This document shows, in pieces, positions 43,901 through 57,000 of a stretch of DNA of 64,000 bases. The DNA lies in assembly GCF_047495875.1 (NCBI RefSeq), contig NC_092462.1, positions 25,374,523 to 25,438,522 on the forward strand, read 5' to 3'. The number at the start of each line of letters is the position of its first letter. The stretch's first letter is position 1. This DNA comes from Pithys albifrons albifrons (lineage: Eukaryota > Chordata > Aves > Passeriformes > Thamnophilidae). Position numbers and translations under genes: made by a program. Under the pieces are notes generated by a model. It was not told the DNA's origin. It made no database searches and was given only the letters and a program-made list of their open reading frames with translations.

Positions 43901-46900
43901 CCTGAGCCTCTTTTTATTTGTCTGCACCACTCAACTGTCTCTGCAACAAACTAACATATGCGATCACTTTAATAAAATAAAGCATTGTCTGTTCTAACTT
44001 GATACAGGTAACTGGGCAAAGTCACTGAATACAAAGAGGAAAAAACATTTTTAAAAAATTGAAAAAACATGGTTAACACATGACCAAAATTTTCTGCAAA
44101 CATGGAAGTACTTCTGTTCCTCTCAACATTTCCAATTACTGTTTTTCTTCTTGGGTCAGTGCTTGCATCGTACAGGATCCTTTTTTGAGAACACACTGTA
44201 ATTAGGAAGGTAACACAAGATGGCTTGAGAGCTGGATGGCTTTAAGCAGTGTCCAAATCAACAGTTCCCCCTAAGATCATCCTCCTTTCAGAAGTGGTTG
44301 GGGCCTTAAGTAAGTGGGGAAGTTGAGGCTAATACCGCTCTAACCCCTCACCACAGTCTGACCATGTTCTCAGAACGACAAACAAACTGTCCACAGTGGT
44401 CAGTGTGTGTCACACGGTTTTGCAAATGATACAGAAAAGCTGATGGGCTCTGAGAAACAAACCAGGGCAAGAGAGGCCCTCTTTCATTCACTTATGCTCA
44501 CAAATACAAAATCAGAGCAGTAACACACAAAGGGGGCAAACAGATCCCTCACAAAAGTCTTCTGGTGTCTTCGAACTCCACAGTCATCTTAGAACCCCAA
44601 TCTCTCTCTCGTTTTCATATATATCATCTCCACAGTGCAAACCACCTTCTCTCACCTGGAGCACCCCAACTCCACTTCCAACACTCTTCCTAGAAATCCA
44701 TGCTTTCCAAAAATGAATGCACAAGCCCTCACCTTGCCTGAACACTCACCATCCCCAGAAACATCAGCTCAGCAAGGAGGAAACTGTATAGAGCTCTATT
44801 GCTGCCCAGTCCATGTGGTAGACCAAATTTTCCCCTGTGACAATGCCTCAGCTTTTTATTCTCCACTGTGCAACCCTTCTGCTGCCTTTTTGTATCAACA
44901 AAAAAAGTCAGAATGCCACTAAAGGCAGACATATTTCATAGAAGATACACATGGGATGCCAAAGGTCCATCTTCTGCAGAAATCACTTGTGGCTGCATCA
45001 TACTATGATGTTCCTGTCAGCCCTCTCCAAGAACATCTGAAATGGCCTAACTAGAATTAACAACTTTGAAAGGGGAAAAGGGAAGGGGAGGGGGAGAGAA
45101 GAAAGAAAAAAAAAGGCCTAGTGTTTGCCAATAAACCAACCATAAAAATTCCGTTGAACTTCTCCTTTCTGTGCTCCTCAGATGGTTCTCTTTTTCAGAT
45201 GGAAAGGGGAACTGTAAAAACAAAGACTTTTCTGATCCTCTTTCCAAACTGGCATGATGATCATCCAGGGTTTGAGGCTGTTCTTAGCATGTTGGGTTTG
45301 GGTGTTTTTTTGAAGACTGAATGGTTATTCAAATTCCGTGCTTCGTGGTCACTTCATCTTGCCACTAGCTGTGACTCCCCTAGGTAACACCCTGTTCCTT
45401 AATGTTTAAAACAAAGCACAGACATTTCAATCCTGCACTGCAGTTCCAGCTCCAGCGCTATCAACCAACAGACCATTTCCCGCAGCTTCAACAGAAGAGA
45501 TGTCCGTCACTAACTGTTCACGCCAGGCCTTGCTCAGTTACCACTTCCTCAAATCTGCTGACACTTGTTTAGCCTAGTTATCCCTCTGTTAGCCATTTCT
45601 ATCAAAACGCTTTTGCTTCAGTTATACAATCAAAACTGCAAATCTTTGAAAGCCTGATCTGAAGGTGGAAAGCTCATGAGGTATTTGGTACAGTTAGATA
45701 TTGTGCATCCACAGCCTTTTGGGGACAGCCTACACAATTGCCTCAATCTTACCCATAAAATCTCTCTTCCAGTACTTCTGCTTAATTTAACCTAGCTAAA
45801 TTGTGCATTGTCAAGAAAAAGACACATAACATTTTCTAATCCCCTGACAAGAGGGTGGGAGGATAGAAAAAAAATCTGCATATACTTACCTTCCTATCCC
45901 TCCTTCTCAAGAGTTTCAAGTTCAAGCAGAATACCTCTTGGTATTCCCCCTCTACTCTGCTGCAGTGGGGCTTAAAAGAGGAATTAGAGCAAACTTCCAA
46001 CAAAGGCAGATCTGTCTCAGTCCATTTGAAAAATTAGAGGGAAAAACACAAGGTATCACTCGATTATCACAGCTGCATTTTGCTGGTAACACTGTAATCC
46101 AGTGAATAAAGTTGCAATTGAGTTTAACTTGGCTCCATCTCCTCTAATGTAAATATTCTGCTGCTGGCATTAAACGTTACCATTTGAGCATATGGTCGAA
46201 ACACCACACTTTTACTGAAACAAACGTTATAAGCTTCAATAAAAACCCAAACACACAGACTCCTACCACAGAATGTCTTATTAACAGAAAACTGCTAACA
46301 AATACGGTTAATTATTGGGCCTGCATGAATAGTTCAACCTAGATGGCTACAGTCTCATCATCCAAATATTTTCAGTCACTCTGTCAAAGGGCTTGCCTCT
46401 AGTTTATACTTTCATTAACATACAAGATTGAAAGAAGAGAGACAGGACCACAGCCGATCTGCTTTATGTACAGAAGTTTCTTCATGTAATAAAAGATTTT
46501 AACCTCCTACCCCTGCCATCAGGTGTGAGGTGAGAGCTCTCTGTCAGTGATGTAGGAGTGTTTTACACTAACACAGGGTAGGTCAGTAATCTAAAAACAC
46601 CAGCTCAAAGGGTTTGTGAAAACAATTCAAGTGATGCTAGTTTAACTCCTGGCAGATAGTAGGTCTTCACAGTTTGGTTGCATGTTACGAGAAATACATG
46701 TTGGTTGGTGTTGTTCCTGAAAGCTCTAGGATTCAGCTGACAAAAGGACTCAATAGGGTTTAGTTTCAGGAAAAAGCACTTCCTCAAGGTGAAGTACTTT
46801 TATCTGCTTTGTGAACATAAGCCTTCCTTTTCTGCATCTCAGCAACCTGGGGCACATAGATCAAGATCAGCAAGACGTGAAGATAAAACAGCATGGACTT

Positions 46901-49900
46901 ACAGCCCCAATATTCTACATTTTTACTATTTAGGACATTCTAATTTAACACAAACTTTAGTCCAGCTTACATGCGTTCCAAGCAGCCACTCTCCTCCACA
47001 TAACGTTGTCAAGCAAAGCACCATGACATTGCAGTATAGAAGCTGAGGGGTAAGGTAAGTCTCTAGTGCTCACCTCCTTCACATACCAGCCACTGCCCCT
47101 GAGTAACACACTAATGTTCACTGTTCCTCAAGTTCCCTCAACGGCAGAACAAGAACAGCCTTCAGTTCTTCTCCCATACTTGATCTTCTTTTAACACACA
47201 AAATGTTAGCTCTTATGAGGTACTATATACATTTTGATGTACCTACTACAATGCTCTCTGATCATGATTACAAGTTCTCATAGATGCAGAAGATGGTTAT
47301 GGCTGCAAAATTAAGGTTTTTTCATGATACATATTTTGGAAAACAGCATCTTTAAAATCAGAAAAAATAGCTTCCTAGTTGTTATACAGAATAAGCATTT
47401 CACTTTTATGGGTACTCTGTAATTTGATAGGTCAGAAGACTTCAGTGCAACATGGGTTTGAAATGAGGAATTTAAAAATAGGCATTTGTAAATAGAAAAA
47501 TTTATAATTTAAAAATTCAGAAAGCAAAACCCAACTATTACAGAAGATAACTGGGAATGAGTCAGCTACATCTATTCACAATGCAACCAATCATCATAAA
47601 GAAACCACTTTTGCTAAACTTATTTTAATAAATTTATATTTAGAAAGGGATTAGGCTTTTAGATTAAAATGAAAAGAAATTTTGACGTTTAAGGAGCTGG
47701 TGTGCATATGTTCACTGACTGCTACAGTTTACTTGGTCCCTTCTTGGTAAAGGGCATATGTCCCCATCCCTATTTCTCTCCCTTCTCTGAAAAAATTCCT
47801 TTTACATAAGATCACCAGATCACACATTCAGAACAAATATCACATGCTGTGCAACTCTCACACATTACACTTTCAGGCAGACCATAAGCGTATTGCTATG
47901 ATTCAGAGTAGTTACACTCTATGTAACAAAGAGCTTGTACGTCACAGAAACATCATTATGATATTTTCAAGAATTGTGTCAGTTCTTCCAAGAAGTGTGA
48001 ATTGAAGAGAGACATCTAAGGCTAATTTGCATTTCAGTTGGAGGTCCCTCAAATCATTCCAGCTCAAGATAGAGAGCTAAGTGAATCAGAGAGCTACCTT
48101 TACAAAGCAGATTATTATGATCAGAGAGGAACACCTTTACAGGCTTTGTAGGTAACATGTTCCAATGACACTTAGGTCCACAGAAACACAGATCTTGAAT
48201 TTCTTCTTGTATTAGGACAGGAGATGCCATTTCCTTTCCCACATTTGTGTCCCCTTGTCCTCTTTTCTTGTTCTCCCAGTTGCTTGACTAGCTACAACTT
48301 TCTTTTCATATGAACTTCACAATAGCTCTTACCCTGACTCTTTTCTCCTGCAGGATTTCCCTTCCACATACACAGAGCTACAGAAACTTTCTTTGACAGG
48401 ATTCCAAAACTCCTCTCGTCTGAACATTTAGAAGCTTTTTTTCTGCCAACCTACAGGGTCAGAGAGACATCTGTTAGTAATAAGACTTCCTTGATCTTTA
48501 AAGTTTTTAAGCCACTAATGTCCACAACATTACTGTAACATAAACAGACACTATCCCTATTTATAGACACAAAAAGTGAGAGAGGTTAATGCGGTTTGTC
48601 AGTCAGCAAACTGCTCAAGTAAAGGGCTAGAAATTCCTAAACTATTTATTCCCAAATTGTCACATACAAGTAATAAATAATCTAGTTAAAGCAAGGCAAT
48701 AATGAGACAAGAAGTAAATGTCAGTGAACAGCTCTGTCAGGGGAATTTTGTCCTCACCTGACTGTGCCTTGCCTCTCACCCCAGCTCTCCAGGGAGAGCA
48801 GGCTGCCGAACGCCACTCAGCTAGACTTCATTTTTGACTACAAAGTAGGTCTTCTGAATAGCAGGATATTTTCCCTTTGACTCTTAAACCAGTTCTGTTC
48901 CCAGGCCTCCTATGATTTACAGTTAAAATGCTCAGAACTCCCAGGTGGTCATGAGTTACTCTTTGAAACTGGCTTTTCTGCACTCGAAAAACACCTTGAA
49001 TAGGCCCATTAGGGGACTTCAAGACCTGCTTAAGAACTGAGTCTAGTCTCCCAAGAACTCATAAAGATGCCAATTTACACCTTGAACTATCACCACCACT
49101 ACTGCAATTTTCACTCCTAAGACAATTATGCCATCAAACAACCCTGGCAGATCACTCTGGCTAGCAAAGCGTGAGTTTTCAGTTAGAAAGCCTGTCTGTA
49201 TAGCTAATCTCATTGTAAACAAAGCTGAATGTATTCCGTTTTCCTACACACTTGAAGGAGTTCCCCTCTCAATGCTGGGGCAAGTCTCTGTTAGAAACCA
49301 GACCACTGATAGAAGAAACTTTTCTACCCATTTTACAGGTAGAATGAAGATAGTGTGGCCTGCCCAAGCTCACAAGGTACACTGGAGAGAAGAAGCAGAA
49401 TTTAAAGTTAATTCTTTGTATTCCAACACAAGGCTTTTGACACGAGGTAGATGTTTACTCTTCAGCATACTTAAAATGTGAAATACAAAATGCTTAAGAA
49501 AATCCCCACACCTGCAGGCAGCAGTCAGATACAAAGACAAACCAGTTCCCTAACATTCCAATATCCCTATCCTGATATACATGCCAAAAAATAAGCACGC
49601 AGCTAGTAACAGCTGCGAAGTGCAACCATTTCAGTAACTACACTTACTCTCTTCATCCCAATAGAGAAGCTTACAGGACCATCCAGTGATCTATTAGAAC
49701 GGAACACTGCACAAAAACCAGATCTTCAGGTCTGAAAAAAATCCCCTTAATTTCCAGGCAAGTATTAACACATACACAGAAGCAAACCAAAAGGTGTGCA
49801 ACTGAACACATAAATTTGCATATGTGCAGTACCACCTGGCTAACGTAAGTATTATTCTTCCAAAGATAATAAACAAAAAAGTTAATATTAAACTTGGTAA

Positions 49901-52900
49901 CATTTCTGAAGAATCTACAAACTTCACAGCAATATTCCAAGGGAAAAAGCTAATGGGCAGCAGTGTTCTGACACATAAGATATATTCTTCATACACAGAA
50001 AAGTGAAATTATTTTTGGCTTCTGCATTTTCCTTTACAAAAGGAAACCCTTTTTCGACCCTTGCAAGTAACCAATCATCAACAAAAATCTTACTTTTGAC
50101 TCAGCATACTGTATCACTGACAACACTGATTCATTTTATAACTTAGCAGATGAAAACAAAAATAAAAAAACTCCACACAGCACTACCTGAATTCTGCCTA
50201 TAGAAGCAGAACAAAGCTTCTGCCACAAGAATTAGGAAAAACTAATTAGCCAAAGGTGACAAATAATCACTATGTGACAATCTACTGCAGGGAGCGTGGG
50301 TAAGGTCTCCCCTCTAGCACCCATCTGTAGTTTCCTGAAGAGAGCACTGCCTGCATCCAGCATCTTGCTGCACAGAACAGTAAGCTATGAGAAAGCAACA
50401 GCTGTCTGGGGATCAGTCAGTCAGCACTGCTGAGTACCTTCATCATCTCTGCCTAAACCCAAGAGACTCCCTGAAAGCCAACTTAACAATAAATACAATG
50501 GCAGCTTTCCATTATTTTCCCCTGCACAGGAACCAAAGATTGCAGTACTATTTCTGAGCACTTAAGGGATGCAATTCCAACTTTTGTATGGTATGTAAGT
50601 GTTGTTCTTCCTTGGCAAATGCATCCTACTGACCTCTCTAGTTGCAAGCAACCAGCATTGTTACATACTGCCCTAATATGCAGGCATAACTGTTTTAAAG
50701 CATTTCAATCACTCCTATTTATTTAGTGCTCTACTCCTTTTATTTGCCTGAACCTCTAGATCTGCCTTAAATCTTTCTGTTCTCACCCAGTCAACTTTTC
50801 TCCTGCTTGTTTTCTAAGTCCCAGAACTTCTGTCCACTGAGAGTGGAACCCAGCTTGTCAAACCTGGTTGGAAGTCATCTTACACTTTACAGCAAGGGCA
50901 GAAAGACAACCTTTGCACCCTACTGACTTAATACTGCTTTTGCTTTTTCACTGAACTAAAACTGAACTACAAGTCAATAAAAATATTTCACTCCCAGTAA
51001 AAGCAAAGAGAAACATGAAGTATTTGTTCAGCCAGTTTAAAACTGCTTTATGCTACAGCTTTCAAATACAAGTGGTAAACGCAGACAAGTTATGGTGAGG
51101 CATAACATCTATGAACAATTCTCCCAAACATACTCCAGAATTACCTTCTGTTCTTCTGGGAGTTTTCAGAGATGTCCATTGTTACTAACAGCATGGAAGT
51201 AACATCTTCACAGGGACAGTATCATACTATTATCACAGTCCTTTTATTTTCACACTTTAAGGAATAATGAATATTATTTCCACATAAGTAAAACTTAAAC
51301 TCCACTTTCCACTGAAGGGATTGATGTGTGGACTCCATGCCAGTAAAAGGTGTTATTTTGAGCAGCAGCTAATGATTTACATAAGTAAAAAGAATCTTCA
51401 CTGTCATAATAGTGAAAGGAAAAAAGGTAACCTCTCTTTTCTGTCCAAAGCACACAAAAACAGTAAAGTAATAAGAAAAGTTATCCTTGAAGGAAATATG
51501 TACATATGTGTATTATAGGTTCAACACAGAAAAAATACAGTTAAAATGGATATATTTCCTGGAGGAAAAAATTCTGTTTCTCTCCATGTCCTCATTTACA
51601 GACAGTATTACTCTCAGATAAGAAAAAGTTGTCTTCATAGAACTATTGAGAAGGGGAAACTGCTACACCTAGCTTCCTGCTACAATGAAACCAGTTGTAA
51701 ATACAACAATGTAGGCATATAAATACAAACATATATATATCCAAAAAAATAAACGCAGCCTGTGAAAAAAGCCAAAATAAATAATGTGTTTATTGCATGG
51801 ACTTTTCTGAGGAGACCAGAAAAACAATACTCGTCTCTGTCCCATGCCTTTAATCCTCTTATAAGCAGACATTCTCTGCACAGCTATTTCATTAGGCTGA
51901 ATTTCTGAGATCCACATCAGTACTATTTAGTACATTGCAGTGGCAAGGCTATGTGTAACAGCACATCTTTATATCCCACTTGGGAAAGACCTTCAGAAAA
52001 GGTACATAAACACTTACCTTCAGACTACTTTCAGCATGACAGGTATCTGTTTACATACACAGCATGTAGGAAATATTTTAACATTTTCAAATTTAGGGTA
52101 GTATTAGGCATTTCCAATCACTTCAATTTTCAGCTTTCCCAAGCACTATTTCTTATTTTCTTGCACAAATTCCAACCTGATCTAGAAATCTACTTTTTCT
52201 TCTAAATTCACAACCACATTCCAGAATAAACTTAAGATATTAAAAACCAGTGCTAAAATTATTTGAAGTAAAAATGAAGGAACTTCTGACCTACCATTGA
52301 CAGTTCAGCATGGGTACATTGGTAATCAATACTTGGTTTTCATATGGGTACAATTTTTTATTATATGTCTTAAAAAAAATTAAACTTAAAAAAAGGACAG
52401 CAGTGACCACTGTATAGGGAAGATAATTTGATTTTACACAGTGCCCTTCGTTGTCCAGCTGTCCTTATGCACTTTACAAAGCAGTACACCTCCTAGCTGT
52501 ATTACCACACAGGCAAATGCAGCAGCTGTTCTGCAAGCTACAAAAGCTCACCTCTAACCAGAGGAAACTCATCCTGAGAGGCTGCATGTGAACACAAGGC
52601 ACTCAAGAAACATTTACTCTATTTAAGAAGAACTGTAGGTATAATGTTGCACACATACAGAATTCTAAAGTATAAAATAAAGTACAGGAAATCAGTACTG
52701 TAAATGTATGTTGGAGGCAACATATCTAGACTACAAAAAAATAAAGCAGTCCTTATTATCTGAGGTTTATGTTGCATTTTTCATACCACACCTAAACTCT
52801 TGTGTGTAAATACAAAGCTCTGTGCAGATGGGAGAAATTGATTACTCCCAGGTGCTGAGGCCCAGACTGAGATCTCTGAGGTGACCAGCACTTATAAACT

Positions 52901-53922
52901 AAACAGTACACTAGGGGAGTCTACACCAGGGAAATCATATCCTAAAATCAAAGAAACATTTCCAGAGATGAAAGCTTTCCTACTAAAAACTTACTATTTG
53001 TACAAGAAAAGTTAGTACTCCATGGCAAGCCAGAGCCTAACTTTTTCGGTTCTTTATCCTCCATTTCCACCCTCTATCAGCAGTGCTAACCTTTTGTTTC
53101 CGTCATCATACAAAGCAGACAATGCTCACCTTTGGTCTCAGTAACAAGCTGGATAAAGCTGTCTGTCTATATTATCATTTCCTCTCTACTTAACAGCTGG
53201 CTTTTTTTGTCTTTAATGAACACTGTGGTACAGACAGGTCAGATATAGTCCTGTAGTAGGAAAAAACGGTAATATTTTTACCATGAAAGTACAAAGCTCA
53301 GTTCTGTACATTTTATTAATCTTGTCTCATTGAATGAATAACTATCAAAAGCATACACAATTCTAAAAATGGAAGCTTTCCACAAGGAAAATCCTTCCTG
53401 TGTAATGAAACACAGAAGTTATCAAAACAGGATGTAGACCAGAAAGCACACGTGCATCCTCACTTCAATTGTTCTGGTTTAGCTCTTCCTAGTTCAATTA
53501 ATCTTTGGAGTGATGTTGTATGCTCTGTTCATAACTCTATGAAGCATGCAGAGGCAACTGGGCAAAAAAGTAAATACAACTCAAGAAACAGTCACCTATC
53601 AAAGAACATGATAAAGTGCTAATCCTATTACATAAAGATTACTGTCTACTTGAAATGGATTAAAGTTAGGGTTGTCAGAAAAGTCCTGAGATGTAACACT
53701 CTCCTATGCACCCAGTGTCTGGATTATTCAAAAATCTGGAGAACAAGGTTGAAGCCAGATTATCTCTCATCTCATTCAATACCACACTTCTTGAGTGGAT
53801 ACAAGCAGTTCTGGAGTTCTGAGATTCAGAAACAAACAAGCAAGCAAGCCCTCCTCTTCCCTCTGCTCCACCCTGCACAGAGACAGACATAGAAAGGAAA
53901 CATTCATATTATCATGGCAGTG

Positions 53923-53928
53923 TTTATT
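53923..53928 (-). terminator. PPA2: Poly(A) signal of PPA2
   Basis: TTTATT on the plus strand is AATAAA on the minus strand. It lies 12-53 nt beyond the two candidate stop codons (53941-53943 or 53981-53983) and gives a very short 3'UTR. It independently supports a minus-strand gene ending here. Confidence 0.6.
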
Positions 53929-53980
53929 TACATAAGAGGTTTACACAAGTTGAAAAGTTGTTTCAACAGGAATCCAACAA

Positions 53981-54084
53981 TTAGTGCTCTTGCCTGTCTT
54001 CAAAGAAAGGGATGACTTTAAGATTTGATGATGCACCTTCAGAAGACTTTGACGATCACTTGGGACAAAAGTACCAGTAATCAA
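53981..54084 (-). CDS. PPA2: PPA2 terminal coding exon, acceptor site ambiguous
   Basis: The preceding exon ends at a codon boundary (IVQS), so this exon must start in phase 0. Three acceptors are possible on the minus strand. AAAG|TCTTCTGAAG (exon from 54046) gives a 21-residue tail, SSEGASSNLKVIPFFEDRQE then H, with stop at 53981. TTTTAG|TTGATTACTG (exon from 54084) has by far the best pyrimidine tract and gives a 47-residue tail, LITGTFVPSDRQ and on, ending at the stop 53941-53943. CCAAG|TGATCG would stop at once. The first has about the length of the human PPA2 tail, a region that is poorly conserved; the second has better splice signals. Coordinates span both starts and the first stop. 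Confidence 0.55.
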
Positions 54085-57000
54085 CTAAAACAAACAAAAA
54101 AAATACATCAAGAGTGACATGAGTTATATACAACCAGCCATACGCAAACACGTGAAAAAGCAACATTCTGCCCTTTCAGCTACCCCCTCTCCCATAATGA
54201 TCCTTCTGGGTGAGCTGTATTCCCAGCCTGGGCAAAGCACAGCCCCAAAATAGTATCTGTTCACTTTAACAGTTAGTTGCCTGAAACCATCCTGCAACAA
54301 GTTACAACCATTCCTGGAAAACATGAAAGACCGGGCAGATTATGTTCAGTTGTCTGTCAGAGGTCTGAGATGGAATACTTTGGTAAATAAATGCTATTTA
54401 CTCACATGCCATACCAAGGCAAATGGAATGCAACTTGCTTTCCCATGACATGGACTAGACAGATGTTACTTTGCAAACATCTGGAACTCAGCTCATGACT
54501 AAGTTTGAGTTAGTGTTTTCATAATTCCCTCCATCTCAAAAGCAACACATGTCCTCTCTATAGTTCCTGCCAGTAGAAAAAAAATTTTAAAATACTGAAA
54601 AATGAAAATATAGGATGCATTCTTATTTCCTAAAGAAAAAACACATGTTCTGTTAAAAAGAAAAACAGTTGTAACTGTGAAAAGATAAAATTTTGTCTTT
54701 AGAACTTACACTTGCAAATTAAGTATGGTTATGTCAATTTTGGGAAAAGGAGCTGTTAATTTTATTAGTTAGTGACTGTGAGGTATGACAAAAACTAAAG
54801 CAAAGCAACCTATCTCCTTGACTTTAAAAAGGAAACATGTCATACATTTGCCTTGCATAATCAGTGACAGAAAAATTTTGTCTTCTCATCTTTTTATGTG
54901 GACTACACTTTCACTCCCACAAACCACCCATGAATTTCTGTTCATATTCTATTTTACAAGGGAAAGGCAATATGGTATGACAGGACATACCATTACAATT
55001 TTAATATACACAAAACCACCTTTTTCAACAAGACAGTTATTACGTCAATTTTTAAAGCAAGCAGGTAAGAGAAACAGTATGGCATCTGGGAAAAAAAGGT
55101 ACCTTCTGGGGAAACAGCATCTCCACTCACATGCATTGGTGCCTAAAAAAAAAACAGCCAAAACGAAGCCAAAGTTTTAGTATTTAGTTAAGGTTTCACA
55201 GGTAGCTCCCAAACTCCAAGCTATTTTACTGCTCAAGTCAAGAGAAATTAACAAAGCCAGGACTTTCTGTTGCCCCCACAGGACAATATTCTACCTTACA
55301 GATTTCTCATCCCCACTGTACAAATTTCTTGTTGCTCATAAATGACAAGACAAGCACACAAGTAATTAGTGATAGATTAACATCTTACCGAATGTAAAGG
55401 GGATTCACCTACTACATCTTTGAGGGTACCAGGATTTCTATTATACACACAGAGTAAAAATGCCTTTCCATTTATTACATGTTTCAGTACAAGATATGCA
55501 TGCAAATATATATACAGACACACAATTTACATTACATGTATGAAAACAATTTAAAGTAAATGTGTGATGACACTCTTTTACAGTTATATTTTGACAGAGC
55601 AGGATTCAGTTCTGTGGAAAGTGGCAGTTTGTTTTAAGTCTGACATTTCAAAGCTGGATGTGCTACTATTCAATCACCGTATTACACAGCAGGTCTTGTC
55701 CTGGAAGTTAAAGCATAAAATGAAAGCCAGTTTTCACAGTGTCTGGAAGCAGTGTGCCTCGTGGCCCTCCCTTAGCACAGCACAGCACTCGGACTGAGCT
55801 GCACTGAGGTGCCATTCCCCCACAAGCCGCAGCAGGCACAGTGCTCTACACACTGAGGAGCTCATTGAAGCTTGTGAGGAGGGAAGGGAGAAGCAGATTC
55901 TTCCCACTCTGCCCAGGGTAATTACCTGCACAGGAGGGTTATGTGACTGGTCTGAAAGCATGTACCAGTACAACAAACATAATCCAGGTCTTCCAGGTCG
56001 TATCACCAGACTGGCCCCACTCTTTCCAGCAAAACCCAAGCTTTATCTTGTGTAAGGCAGGAAGAACCAATGGTCACCATGTATAAGCAAGTGCCTGCCA
56101 CCTCTGGGATAATGACTCAGAAAGTCTGAGATAAGGACTCAGCATCCAAGGGTTGGACTCTATGATCTCGGAGGTCTTTTCCAACCCAATCAATTCTATG
56201 ATTCTATGATCTTGCTTCCAGGACCAGATCAAAACCTCATCCCACTGAACCAGGAGGCTTTTCACTACACATTTTCAACTAGAACACCGTTTAAAAACAA
56301 ACAAACAAAAAATAAATAAGATAAACCCCAGGCTAAAAATCCCACCAATCTTTTGTTTCACAACTGAAAACTGTACAGAAAATTCTGTGTCTATTAAGTC
56401 CCAAATGGAAAAGTCCTCACAGAAAGCATGCAGGCAGAAAGGCAATAAAAAAACTTTTCTACTTAGAGTTGAATTATTCAAAACACATTAGTAAATATAC
56501 AGGTTCAAATCTGTTTGGAGATTTTTTAAATTATCAAGAAAAGTCAAGTATTTTCCCTTGTTAAACACTGTTCTGCATTTTATCAAAAGAGACAACATCT
56601 AGCAAAACTTTCCTAGTTCACTTTCCAGTATTATAAGGGAAGAATTATCTGAGAAACACTGCTCTGCTAACTATATATAGATTATCTTGGAGATTTTACA
56701 GCTTGCAAAGTCCTCAACAGCTTCTTCACAGAGCGAGCAGTTCTCAGGATTAATGTTAAACAAAGGTTTGGCACTCCTGGTCAGTTATACAGATGACAAC
56801 ACTTAAAAGCCTGAAATAAACAGTATATCTTAGCACTAACACATTCATCTACAAAGATTTATTCTTCCTGGGTTATTTCAACATATACTGACACTGGAGC
56901 TGAGAAAGAGACAAAACAACGTTCAGAAGCACGCAGTGCTAAAATTCAACTAGGTTTGTAGTTGTAGGGGTCTGGTGCAATTTTGGCTGGTTCCAGTGAT

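Larger units (their letters stand above)
31397..53905. other. Main intergenic region between TET2 and PPA2, no gene seen
   Basis: About 22.5 kb of mostly AT-rich sequence. Simple features seen are (AAAT)n-like and A/C-rich sequence at 33240-33330, G11 at 38114-38124, T20 at 40889-40908, and a GC-rich patch at about 43400-43530. The open frames here, up to 175 codons (43039-43566), lack domains, splice partners or coding-like conservation that I can see. Distal enhancers of TET2 or PPA2 could lie here, but cannot be called from one sequence. Confidence 0.55.
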
